A stretch of DNA of 64,000 nt, from the NCBI GenBank assembly GCA_037718865.1, contig JBBJMP010000003.1, positions 1 through 64,000 of the forward strand, read 5' to 3'. The notes under the pieces are model-generated. The model ran no database searches, had not been told where the DNA came from, and was given only the letters and a program-made list of their open reading frames with translations. Of the stretch, positions 30,301 through 38,449 are shown piece after piece. Source of the DNA: JADCRZ01 sp037718865. GTDB lineage: Bacteria > Bacteroidota > Bacteroidia > Chitinophagales > Chitinophagaceae. The number at the start of each line of letters is the position of its first letter. Positions within the stretch are counted from its first letter, which is position 1. The translations under genes and the position numbers were made by a program.

Positions 30301-30733
30301 CTTTTACCGTCCCTGTTATGGGCACCGGCGCCACCGCTTGTGCACTCCCTGGCTGTGTAGGCTTTTCATACGCTTCTTTTTCTTTGATGACAATGATTTT
30401 ATCAATAATGGTGAACCCTAAGTGCTGATCTGCAAAGCACCTTTTCAGTACTTCCTCTACCGGAAGATTGTTGACAATCAGGCTTACATTGCCAACCTCG
30501 CGAAGCAATCTGTCCGTATAGAAAAACTGGTAGCCACTTTGTTTTTCAATTTCCCTGAAGACTTTCTTCAGCGGAACACGGTTCTGTGCCAGCGTAATGT
30601 TTTGAGAATACTCCTTGGCACTTACCTGCAGGCAGCCCGCCAGCAGGAAAATAACGGTCAACTTCATGATTAACCAGTTTTTCGTAAGCGCTCTGCCTGG
30701 GACAGGCGCCTTACACCATCTTGTAAAAAACAT
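27365..30733 (-). CDS. SusC/RagA TonB-dependent transporter with STN domain, PUL 2
   Basis: A 1122-residue outer-membrane importer. Order: signal peptide (about 22-41), STN domain (about 48-112, NRVPLKKVFREIEKQSGYQF), carboxypeptidase-regulatory-like domain (VPITGTVKDEQGAPLAGVSV), TonB-box region EVVVIGYGTQRKSDLTGSVV, plug (LLNGRAAGVAISQTSSAPGA, VLKDASSAAIYGTRAANGVV), and barrel ending YPLNRTIRVGVNVTF. It has an STN domain but no sigma/FecR pair adjacent in the window. Instead a LacI-operator-like palindrome lies 120 bp upstream. The internal ATG encoding MKLTVIFLLAGC (30667) is a likelier start than 30733. Complete. Confidence 0.94.
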   Translation of the reverse strand: MFFTRWCKAPVPGRALTKNWLIMKLTVIFLLAGCLQVSAKEYSQNITLAQNRVPLKKVFREIEKQSGYQFFYTDRLLREVGNVSLIVNNLPVEEVLKRCFADQHLGFTIIDKIIVIKEKEAYEKPTQPGSAQAVAPVPITGTVKDEQGAPLAGVSVVVRGTKKGTSTGNNGSFTVDANPGDVLDISFVGYKKRSVTIGNSTNVTIQMELETTAGSEVVVIGYGTQRKSDLTGSVVSLTSGNFTEGPNTNALQLLNGRAAGVAISQTSSAPGASTKIQIRGAGSINSSNQALVVVDGLPGVDPSSISPDDIKSIEVLKDASSAAIYGTRAANGVVLITTKSGRKGETVVRLNATLGWQSVAQKVDVMNGRQYMETLNAIRTDAGQQPIYTQSQIDEVGSGTNWQDEIFRKAAPVQNYQLSISGGGDKNDYYAGLNYFTQDGLVNKSDFKKINFRTNLNFKVKEFLRFKFNMNYTRATQNSILETDGVNEGAGPINAAIQFDPTLKTGLNSNGRYYSNSFIALDNPLALINGVTSNNLRSNAYGTFTTEIEPFKGLVGTVRIGGSIENGQSSFYRDRSTMQGLATGGAGSKSGSDYSQWLAEFLLRYEKRFGRDHNISVLGGTTFEQFQSQGLGASSMQFLSDVTYANLLQSGDNDKSDAVSSYKDRNRLNGIIGRVNYSYKDKYLVTASFRNDGTSRFSEENKYAFFPSGALAWKISKESFFERAAPVFNDLKLRVSYGVLGNQGIGNYQTIQTLVAGGSAVFGNTIAQGVVPARIPNRDLRWETTEEFDAGFDFGILNNRINGSVDYYVRNTKDQLFSKPLPSVVGFSSILINAGSVRNSGWDFLVNTKNISGKNFSWESSLNVSFLKNKVVTLPPSIPQIITGSTGGFISNYLIVQVGSPMRSFYGYEAEGIFRSADEVTGSAQPNAKPGQIRFKDQKKDGKIDATDRVILGDPFPDVTAGFTNSFSYKHFSLDLFFQWVNGIQTLDANVLESFYPTNEYRNRIAKYYEDRWTPQNTDAKYPSGVNPSSYGGAYSINSYTVLDASFARFKTLNLSYSISVQRKNIISDAQVFFAADNIYTFTKYQGFDPDASNTGSGSVAKVNYNSYPLNRTIRVGVNVTF

Positions 30734-31154
30734 AACTTTGTTTTGTTTGGGTTGATGAATAAGCGATCTCTACTTGCTTTTTGAAGCCCAGCAAGGAAAC
30801 CGAATTTTGTTTTCGCGATGCTGCAAGTTAAAAGAAGTGTGGCTATTTCTGGTGCGCAACCGTTTGCATGATTCAATCTAACACCCACTCATGCTTAACC
30901 ACTTTCAATGAGAATTATTTATTTTAATTCATTCTTGTGCGCCAACCCGTTGTCTTCAACATGGTTGTTTTACTTAAGCGCATTCAAAATTTGGCGGGTA
31001 TCACATCCGCCGCTTCCGGCTTTTTGCTGTTATCAGACGCTGCCCCACCGGCCCATGGGCAAAAATAGATGAACAGGCTCCGGTGCACGTGGAATGAAAA
31101 AGACACAGCGAAAAAGGAAAGTCGTTCTTTTTATTCATATCGTATGCCTGTTTA
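30734..31154. other. Intergenic region upstream of the second susC
   Basis: Gene-free 421 bp between GH31 and the second susC, presumably with the susC promoter. The only structured element I see is the LacI-operator-like palindrome at 30853-30870, listed separately. No copy of the dispersed AACTTTTTCAAAAG repeat is present here, unlike in most other gaps of this region. Confidence 0.5.
30853..30870. promoter_or_regulatory. Candidate LacI-family operator upstream of second susC
   Basis: TGCGCAACCGTTTGCATG is a CG-centred imperfect palindrome with core CGCAACCGTTTGC. It matches, at 12 of 13 positions, the core CGCAACCGTTTGA (minus strand) of a site in the lacI-GH20 intergenic region (43856-43868). 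It lies about 120 bp upstream of the first possible susC start. LacI proteins typically bind such CG-centred palindromes. That the regulator at 44055 binds here is inferred from shared sequence. Confidence 0.55.
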
Positions 31155-32774
31155 CTATTTTTTTATAAAAACAGGCAATTCGTTCAAAGCCACTTTGATG
31201 TTGTGCGTCCTTCCGCCTTTCCATTTTTTGTTTTGATAATACCAGTCACCGGGCGGCAACACCACTGTACGTTCGTCGTTTTCGGTTACTACCGGCGCCA
31301 CAAGTATGGCATCGCCCAGCATAAACTGGTCTTTAATGGACTCACAACCTTTATCCGGATAATTATAGGAAAGCGGCCGCAAGGCGGGTTCTCCCCTTTT
31401 AGCCCCACGACGCAGCACCGCCATGATGTACGGCAATATCGCTTGCCGAAGTTTTACCGCTTCGTTCACGGCCTGCAAATGCACCGAATCGAGTATGCGC
31501 CACGGCGCCACGGAAAACTGCATCATCGGCATCAGGGCATGTACCTGGGCCGAGCGGACAATCAGCTTTTGGTTGATTTTGCTTCCGGGAAGAAAGGAAG
31601 TAAAGTTGCCGCCGCCAATCATATCGGGACAGGTAAAGGTGTAGCCCAACAATTGCTGCACCACCGTATTGGGTATCAGCGTTTGCAGATCTTCCCAACT
31701 ATGGCTTTTGTCGGCAAGGCGCTGCACCAGCGGTTCACCACCCATCTTCCACATCGCCCGGTATTCGTTCAGCGGAAACTGGAGCCCGATTTTTGCCCAT
31801 TCGGTGCAATGGTCATTCGGCGAAACTTTTTTGTAAGAAACCAGGTTTTTGTTGTTGTAGAAGTAGGGATCGCCGGCATCTAATTTAAACCCATCAACGC
31901 CGTATTCCTTTTGCAGAAAGTGCAGCTTGTTCATCAGCCATTGCCGGGCACCGGGATTGGTTAAATCCAAACACGCCGAATAGCCGTTCCACCAGTTTAT
32001 CAACAGCGGCTTGCGGGCTTCTTTCCATTCCCGCTTTTCATCGCCTTCATTCTCGAACAGCAAATATTTTTTGGCCAATAGTTCCCGGAACTCTTTGCTG
32101 TCAGGTGTAATGAAGGGGCAAATCCAAAGCATCACTTTAAAGCCCTTTGCATGCAGTTGGGCAATGGCTTCTTTGGCAGCCGGAAACTTGGCTTTGTCAA
32201 AATCAAATTCCCCATAGTAATTGAACCAGTTGTCGTCAATCATCAGCACGCCGGCGGGCAGGCCGTTTTGCAACACCTTTTCAGCGTAGTCCAGCACATC
32301 CTTTTGGTTGGGGTTATACTGCAGCTCGATCCACAAATTGTATTGCGGCGCCGTCACCAATAACGAATCGGGCCAGCGGCCGGAAGAAGGAAAAAAATGC
32401 GCCGATCCATATTGATAGGCCGTTGCCAGGCTGTTGCCGGCTGTGCCGTATTTGATGGTATCACCGGGTTGGGCGGAAACATGCAGTGTGTCGTTTTGAA
32501 ACGAAAAACGGAACGGCTCATCACACCACACCCACCGGCCTTTGTTGGACAGCAGCAACGGCGCACTTTGGTTATTGGACGGGTCGCCATAGAGGTTAAA
32601 CGAAAAAGCGCTGGCCCGGGTAAACGGCATTTGGTGGCCATAATGCACAGTGCCGCCCCACCACTGCTCTTGTTGGAGCAGCGGAAGCTGTATAGCGTAT
32701 GCAGATGCTTGGGCACAAACACGGATGGAAGCCGCAAACAGCAGCAGTTGCAGCAGCAAAAAACAGTTCTTCAT
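31155..32774 (-). CDS. Glycoside hydrolase family 31 (alpha-glycosidase)
   Basis: A 539-residue exported GH31 enzyme. The signal peptide (about 1-22, ending IRVCAQ) is followed by a short N-terminal beta domain and the barrel: GVLMIDDNWFNYYGEFDFD, GFKVMLWICPFITPDS, then nucleophile Asp in VDGFKLDAGDPYF and CPDMIGGGNFTSF, which should carry the acid/base Asp. The C-terminal beta-sandwich has FMLGDAILVAPVV. It is shorter than the 650-900 residues common in GH31, and is the compact Bacteroidota type. GH31 covers alpha-glucosidase, alpha-galactosidase, alpha-xylosidase and alpha-GalNAcase activities. An alpha-linked Gal or GalNAc substrate would suit the surroundings but is unproven. Confidence 0.88.
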   Translation of the reverse strand: MKNCFLLLQLLLFAASIRVCAQASAYAIQLPLLQQEQWWGGTVHYGHQMPFTRASAFSFNLYGDPSNNQSAPLLLSNKGRWVWCDEPFRFSFQNDTLHVSAQPGDTIKYGTAGNSLATAYQYGSAHFFPSSGRWPDSLLVTAPQYNLWIELQYNPNQKDVLDYAEKVLQNGLPAGVLMIDDNWFNYYGEFDFDKAKFPAAKEAIAQLHAKGFKVMLWICPFITPDSKEFRELLAKKYLLFENEGDEKREWKEARKPLLINWWNGYSACLDLTNPGARQWLMNKLHFLQKEYGVDGFKLDAGDPYFYNNKNLVSYKKVSPNDHCTEWAKIGLQFPLNEYRAMWKMGGEPLVQRLADKSHSWEDLQTLIPNTVVQQLLGYTFTCPDMIGGGNFTSFLPGSKINQKLIVRSAQVHALMPMMQFSVAPWRILDSVHLQAVNEAVKLRQAILPYIMAVLRRGAKRGEPALRPLSYNYPDKGCESIKDQFMLGDAILVAPVVTENDERTVVLPPGDWYYQNKKWKGGRTHNIKVALNELPVFIKK

Positions 32775-32821
32775 TTTTCTTTCGAGGGTGTATTTAGGAT
32801 TGTGATTTCAATTGTATGCTA

Positions 32822-32916
32822 AACTTTTTCAAAAGCCCATATGATAGTAATGGAGAATTGGAGCGAAAATCCCAATACTGAAAATCCAGATACCAAACTT
32901 TTTCAAAACCTCATGC
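32822..32916 (+). repeat. Dispersed intergenic repeat, paired copies
   Basis: The first copy (32822-32861) reads AACTTTTTCAAAAGCCCATA and continues to AATGGAGAATTGG. The second, degenerate copy starts at 32896 (AACTTTTTCAAAACCTCATG), 74 bp further on. Both lie between the GH31 start (32774) and the sulfatase stop (32982), so upstream of GH31. Confidence 0.7.
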
Positions 32917-32981
32917 TCGCTCTGGCCATTCCTTGCAAAAGTGCTCTTTTAAAGCATCTCACCATCAAACACACAACCGGA

Positions 32982-34394
32982 TCACCGCGTGGCGCTTTTT
33001 GCAATCAATGGAAAGTCCTTGTTCTCTACATGTGCTTCTTTCATAATGCGGGTTATTTCTTTTACTACGTCGGGATGCGCCGCGCTGATGTCTTTTGTTT
33101 CAAACGGGTCGGCTTTCAAATCAAATAATTCAATAGGAGCATTTGGCCTTTTAGTTACATTCAGCCGCACGCCTTTCCAATTGCCCGCGCGCACGGCCTG
33201 CCGGCCGCCGTCTTCATGAAACTCCCAATACAAAAAACGGTGGCCCTTTTGTGTACCTTTTGACGACAGCGTAGGTAAAATGGAAATGCCATCCGTGTTC
33301 CGGGGCGTGGGCTGGCCGGCCAACTCAGCAAAGGTGGGCAGAAAGTCCCAGAACGCACCCACGTAATCTGATGTTTTTCCTTCTTTGATCACCGCCGGCC
33401 AGTACGCGATCACCGGCACGCGGATGCCGCCTTCATACAAATCCCGTTTAACGCCGCGGAAGCTCCCGCTGCTGTTAAAATATTCCGGCTGGTTACCGCC
33501 TTCGCGGTGCGGCCCGTTGTCACTGGCAAAAACGACAAGCGTATTTTTTTCCATGCCCAATGCTTTCAGCTTTGCTACCACCTCGCCGACATAACGATCC
33601 AGCTTTGTAACCATTGCGGCATACGCCGCATGTGGATACGCCTGCGGCTGATAGCCCGCGCCGTTCCATGTAGCCGGTACCGCTTTGGGGTTTTCCTGGA
33701 ACTTCTTTTTGTAGGCTTCAAAAACAGAGTCGCCTTCCGGCAGTTGCAATCCCGCATGCGGCAGAGTGTACGCCAGGTACATAAAAAACGGTTTTTGGGC
33801 ATGGGTTTCTAAAAAAGATAGCGCTTTTGCCTGCATCAGATCCGGTGCGTATTGCTGCTGATTGGAGGGTGTGTTGCGCAGTTCAATCTTCTGGTCGTTA
33901 TCCCACAAATGACCAGGAAAAAAGTTGTGCGATTGCCGCTGGCAGTTGTAGCCGTAGAACCGGTCAAAGCCTTGTTTGGTGGGCACGCCTTCCGAACCGG
34001 GATAGCCCAGACCCCATTTGCCAAACCCACCGGCGGCATAGCCCGCCTTCTGAAATAATTCCGCTAAAGTAAACGTGGAATTGGGTAATGGGAATTGTCC
34101 TTCCGGTTCAATTTCAAAATTGCCGCGCACCGGAGTATGGCCGGTATGCAGCCCGGTCATTAGAGCCGCTCGTGATGGTGCGCACACGGATGTGCCGGCA
34201 TAAAACTGTGTAAAGCGCATGCCGCTGGCGGCCAGCTTATCGAGGTTAGGTGTTTTAATTAATTGCTGACCGTAGCAGCCCAGATCGCCATAACCAAGAT
34301 CGTCCGCCAGTATGAAAACAACGTTTGGTTTGTTTTGTGAGAGCGCCGTTGTCGCCGCTAAAAAAAAGAAAATGATTATGGTGATTTTTTTCAT
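32982..34394 (-). CDS. Family S1 sulfatase
   Basis: A 470-residue exported sulfatase started at the ATG encoding MKKITIIIFFFLAATTALSQ (34394). The upstream ATG at 34418 adds eight residues before the signal peptide. Motifs: PNVVFILADDLGYGDLGCYG, C71-A-P-S-R75, TGLHTGHTPVRGNFE, FGKWGLGYPGSEG, AYTLPHAGLQLPEG and FASDNGPHREGGNQPEYFNS. The segment GYNCQRQSHNFFPGHLWDND is characteristic of a large S1 subgroup in PULs. Complete. It sits between GH20 (34564) and GH31 (32774) on the same strand. Paired repeat copies precede it. Confidence 0.9.
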   Translation of the reverse strand: MKKITIIIFFFLAATTALSQNKPNVVFILADDLGYGDLGCYGQQLIKTPNLDKLAASGMRFTQFYAGTSVCAPSRAALMTGLHTGHTPVRGNFEIEPEGQFPLPNSTFTLAELFQKAGYAAGGFGKWGLGYPGSEGVPTKQGFDRFYGYNCQRQSHNFFPGHLWDNDQKIELRNTPSNQQQYAPDLMQAKALSFLETHAQKPFFMYLAYTLPHAGLQLPEGDSVFEAYKKKFQENPKAVPATWNGAGYQPQAYPHAAYAAMVTKLDRYVGEVVAKLKALGMEKNTLVVFASDNGPHREGGNQPEYFNSSGSFRGVKRDLYEGGIRVPVIAYWPAVIKEGKTSDYVGAFWDFLPTFAELAGQPTPRNTDGISILPTLSSKGTQKGHRFLYWEFHEDGGRQAVRAGNWKGVRLNVTKRPNAPIELFDLKADPFETKDISAAHPDVVKEITRIMKEAHVENKDFPLIAKSATR

Positions 34395-34453
34395 TAGAAA
34401 TCTTTTACTGCCGTCCATTTCAACTCATCAAATTTCGTATTCAGGGGTAAGCC

Positions 34454-34545
34454 AACTTTTTCAAAAGCCCATATCAAGAGAATGGAGAATTAGCATAATC
34501 CTATCAATCCTCAAATCCGCGGTTAACTTTTTCAAAAGCCCATAT
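34454..34545 (+). repeat. Dispersed intergenic repeat, paired copies
   Basis: The first copy (34454-34493) reads AACTTTTTCAAAAGCCCATA and ends AATGGAGAATTAG. The second (34525-34545) reads AACTTTTTCAAAAGCCCATA exactly, 71 bp downstream. They lie in the 168-bp gap upstream of the sulfatase and after the GH20 stop. Confidence 0.75.
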
Positions 34546-34563
34546 CCTGCACGAGGTTTGCTT

Positions 34564-36862
34564 TTACTCCACTATCAATTCATCCATAAAGATCCAGGCT
34601 GGCTTTCCTTCGCCCGGATGCCCCGGGGGGCACACGCCGTTCTTTGCCGTGACCCGGATATACCGCGCCGGCTGTGCCGGAAAACGGCTGTTGAAATCCT
34701 TGATGACGGCTGCCTTTTCATCTGGTGAAACCGTGTTCTGCACCGTAGCCACTTCTTTAAAAGCTGTTCCGTCTTCTGACACTTCAACCTTCACCCACTG
34801 CGGTAAAAAAATCCAGTCGCGGTAGTTTTGCAGGCAACCCAGTGTAACCTTTTCAACCGTTTTTTCCGCGCCCAGATCAATCGTAGCGATCATGTCTTTT
34901 TGTGAAAACCCATGCCAGTATTTTCCAACGGCTGTTGTACCCCTGACGCCATCGGTGAGGGAATTAGGTCCGTCTGCCATGTAATAGCGGCTTACCGCAT
35001 TGGCATAAGTGACATTGCGGCCAATAGCCTTATGCATTACAAAATGTTGCGCAACCGGTTTCAGACCCATCACCTGGCCGTTCACCACCGTAACCGCTTT
35101 TATCAAAACCGATGAATCAATACGCAGCGGTTGCACGTATTTGGTGCCCTGCGTTGTAGGCAGCGAGCCATTGGTGGAGTAATAAATTTCACCATTCAAT
35201 ATTTCGGTGAAGAGGTTAACCATCAGGTTCCCGTCTTTTGAAGAAGGCTTGATATCCACCGTGAAATTTCCCGGCGAATAGTGCAGGCCTTTTTGCTCAA
35301 ATCCCCGGAAATGCGGTGGCAGCCGGTGGTTAAAACTTACCCAGTCCTTTTTTTCTTTTGGTGTCCACACCACTTCTGCCAGGGCCAGCATGCGGGGCAG
35401 CACCATGTATTCCAGGTGCTCTGGCGTGGTGATGTATTCGGTCCATACATTTGCCTGGGCGCCCAGCACATACCTGGCTTCTGCTGCTGTTAGTTCGTTT
35501 GGTATGGGATCATATGCATAAACTTTGCGCAGGGTATTAAAGCCGCCAATGGCCAAAGGCTCTCCTTCCGGGCCGGCCTGGTACTGATCGAAATACAATG
35601 GTGCGCCGGGCGTCATTACCACATCATGGTGCATCTTGGCTGCCTGTATGCCGTCCGCTTCGCCGCGCCAGCTCATCACCGTGGCTTCCGGCGCCAGGCC
35701 ACCTTCCAGAATCTCATCCCAACCAATCATTTTCCGCCCTTTGCTGATCAGGAATCGCTCCATACGTTTGATGAAATAGCTTTGTAACTCTTCTTCGTTT
35801 TTAAGTCCTTCGGCTTTCATGCGGGCCTGGCAGCGGGGACAGACTTTCCATGGCCCTTTGTCAAGTTCATCACCACCGATGTGGATGTAAGCAGACGGGA
35901 AAATTGCCAGCACTTCCGTTAACACCTCTTCCAGAAAATGAAAAACCGAATCGTTCCCAGCGCAATAACCTGATGACATGCCCGTATAATTGCCGCCGGT
36001 AAGCGGCTGCTGCGGCTGCTGCGTACAGCTTAAGTACGGGTACGCCGCAATGGCCGACGCCACATGGCCGGGCATTTCGATTTCCGGCACGATGGTTACC
36101 GCCCGTTGCTGCGCATACGCTACGATGTCTTTTATTTGCGCTTGCGTGTAATAGCCGCCGTAGGTTGCCGGCTCGCCGGGCCTGGCCTGCGGACGGTCGC
36201 TCCAGGCCTTATCGGTTTGATCTACCCGCCACGCGCCGACCTGCGTCAGCCTGGGATACTTTTTTATTTCGATGCGCCAGCCCGCATCATCTACCAGATG
36301 CCAGTGCAGCCAATTCAATTTATATGCCGCCATCAAATCAATATATTCTTTTACGACCTCCGGAGAGAAGAAATGGCGGCTCACATCCAAGTGCAGGCCG
36401 CGCCATTTGAAGCGGGGATAATCCATAATTTCCATGCAGGGTACGGTTAATACAGCATTCGTCCGTATCTGCGGTAATGTTTGAAAAAGCGATTGCATGC
36501 CGTAAATAATTCCGGCTTTTGCATTGGCCGTTATTGTTATAGCAGCAGGCGATACACTGAGCTTATATCCTTCTTCTCCCAGTTCCGGCAGCTTCGCCCG
36601 TTTCAATGCCACTTGTTTTGGCCTTGTTGTATTCAGCAGCAGGTTCATGCCGCTGATACCCCTGATATAGGACGACAGAAACAAGGGATGCAACCAGTAA
36701 ATCTTTGTCACCTTTACTAAAAACAATCGTTGTGTTGTCGTCAATGGTAAAGCTGCCTTCTTTTACTTGCAACTGCACCGGTTGTGGTATGATGGGGACA
36801 GGCTGCTGGGCAAAAACAAAGAGGGGTAAAAAAGCAAGGGGGGTCAAAATGTTCTTTAGCAT
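34564..36862 (-). pseudogene. Beta-N-acetylhexosaminidase, GH20, with one frameshift
   Basis: Exo-acting beta-hexosaminidase removing terminal GlcNAc or GalNAc. From ATG 36862 the frame gives a signal peptide (MLKNILTPLAFLPLFVFAQQ) and the N-terminal GH20b domain up to about KGDKDLLVASL. It must then shift near 36680-36690 to continue FLSSYIRGISGMNLLLNTTR. The catalytic pair is D-E in YIHIGGDELDKGPW. A chitobiase-C-like domain and a C-terminal F5/8 discoidin-like domain (VEKVTLGCLQNYRDWIFLPQ) follow. Total about 765 residues. The single indel lies near short T-runs, so it may be an assembly error. If real, the enzyme is not made whole. Paralogue at 41715. Confidence 0.85.
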
Positions 36863-36980
36863 GATATAACCTTTAAATGGTACTATAAAAATTGAATGCA
36901 AAAAATGTCTTTATATACAATCCTGTTGCAGTTACTGACAAGGATTAGCGTTTTATATTGGAATGTACGATGACTGCATC

Positions 36981-37002
36981 AATATGGGCTTTGATAAAGT
37001 TA
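36981..37002 (-). repeat. Dispersed intergenic repeat, variant copy
   Basis: On the minus strand it reads TAACTTTATCAAAGCCCATA, the AACTTTTTCAAAAGCCCATA element with small internal differences. It lies about 120 bp upstream of the GH20 start at 36862. Confidence 0.5.
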
Positions 37003-37057
37003 TCTTATAATGGCGTACTCAATCCGAGATGATACGGTGGATCAATAGCATATTGAC

Positions 37058-38404
37058 TTACTGCAACCCGCCCTGTCCCCGGTACAAGCTGAGGGGGCCG
37101 TCCAGTTCTGCCGCCAGCACGGTCATGTATTCATCCTGCGCTGCGGGAGGTACGCTGACATACACCAGCCCGGGTACAGGACTCCAGGATATTTTGCCTA
37201 CAATCTTGTGCGTTGCCGTTTGTGAACCGCCCACCACCCGTATGTTCTTAATATTATTTTTTAATCCTTTTACGACTACGGGACCAGCTGTTTTTCCGGG
37301 CAGGAATAGGTACAACGTGAGCGAATCTTTCGACAGGGTGCTCGGGCCATAAAAATGCCCCGGCGGCAGTCCACCTACTGTACCGAAAATGGCTTCTTCG
37401 TGTTTCTTATTCCACCGGCCCAACTCTTTTAATGTACGTACCTGTTGCGGCGGAACGGTGCCGTCCTGCATGGGGCTAATATCCAGCAGCAGGTTGCCGC
37501 CGTTGCTGATGACATCGCCAAAAATGGTGATCACCTCATACGGTGTTTTCCAGGCGGTATCAGTTGGCTGATAACCCCAGTTGTTGTTGATAGTCATGCA
37601 TAATTCCCACCAGTTAAATTTTGGCCGCGTCACGGGAAAGTTTTGTTCTGGCGTATCATAATCGCCAAAGCGCTGCAGGCGGCCGTTGATGATCGCCCCC
37701 GGTTTTTCAGCCAGGATGCTTTGCCGTACCGCGGCAGCCTGCCATTCTTCTGCGCTGTGCTCCCAGTCGCCATCAAACCACCACAGGTCGGGGTGATACA
37801 TTCTATTCACTTCGCTTATCTGAGATTGATAGAACTTTTGAAAACGCTGCCACCGTTGCTTATCGCCTGCTATTTTATAACGGCTGCTGTCTTTGGTGAA
37901 CGCCGGGTAATCCGGATGGCTCCAATCTATCAGGGAAAAATAGGCGCCCCGTTTGATGCCTTGTTCATCGAGCGCAGTATAAAAAGGAAGGAGCAAATCG
38001 CGTTTGGCCGGTGTGTTTTTTACCACGTCATAATGTTTTTCCTTCGTGGGCCAGAGGGCTACGCCATCATGGTGCTTGGTGGTAATAACGGCATAGCGGG
38101 CGCCGCTTTCTTTGATCAGCCCGGCCCAGGCTTCGGGGCTGTAGGCCGAAGCGGTAAAGCCGCTCAGTTGCTTCATGTAATCAGCATAGGAGATCTTTTT
38201 GTTGTAAAAGCTCCAGCTTTCGTCAACGCCGTTCACCGCATAAATGCCCCAATGGATAAAAATGCCCAGTTTGGCATCGGCAAACCATTCCATTTTGGGA
38301 CGGATGGAGTCGGGCGATATTTTGGTCTGCGCATTACCGGCAAAAGCAACCGGCAGTGAAAATGCAACCGCGACAATGAAATTTGATTGATACTTTGAGA
38401 ACAT
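37058..38404 (-). CDS. Alpha-L-fucosidase, glycoside hydrolase family 29
   Basis: A 448-residue exported alpha-L-fucosidase. The signal peptide (about 1-25, ending FAGNAQ) precedes classical GH29 motifs: EWFADAKLGIFIHWGIYAVN, YAVITTKHHDGVALWPTKEK, GAYFSLIDWSHPDYP and the nucleophile Asp in DLWWFDGDWEHSAEEW. The motif set is that of broad-specificity GH29 enzymes, distinct from the paralogue at 24285, so the two may take different fucose linkages. The C-terminal beta domain ends in the VYVSVPPAAQDEYMTVLAAE region. It starts 45 bp after the stop of the PNGase-F-like gene, so the two are probably co-transcribed. Confidence 0.93.
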   Translation of the reverse strand: MFSKYQSNFIVAVAFSLPVAFAGNAQTKISPDSIRPKMEWFADAKLGIFIHWGIYAVNGVDESWSFYNKKISYADYMKQLSGFTASAYSPEAWAGLIKESGARYAVITTKHHDGVALWPTKEKHYDVVKNTPAKRDLLLPFYTALDEQGIKRGAYFSLIDWSHPDYPAFTKDSSRYKIAGDKQRWQRFQKFYQSQISEVNRMYHPDLWWFDGDWEHSAEEWQAAAVRQSILAEKPGAIINGRLQRFGDYDTPEQNFPVTRPKFNWWELCMTINNNWGYQPTDTAWKTPYEVITIFGDVISNGGNLLLDISPMQDGTVPPQQVRTLKELGRWNKKHEEAIFGTVGGLPPGHFYGPSTLSKDSLTLYLFLPGKTAGPVVVKGLKNNIKNIRVVGGSQTATHKIVGKISWSPVPGLVYVSVPPAAQDEYMTVLAAELDGPLSLYRGQGGLQ

Positions 38405-38449
38405 GTTTTGTGATCTTTATAAATATGTTTAAAACAATATCAAAAGAGA

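Noticed and set aside
34454..34545. The dispersed repeats read as coding sequence (NFFKSPY...)
   Set aside because: The copies could encode NFFKS-like peptides, but the frames differ between copies, no start or conserved extension is shared, and they lie only in gaps, so a DNA-level role or simple repeat is more likely.
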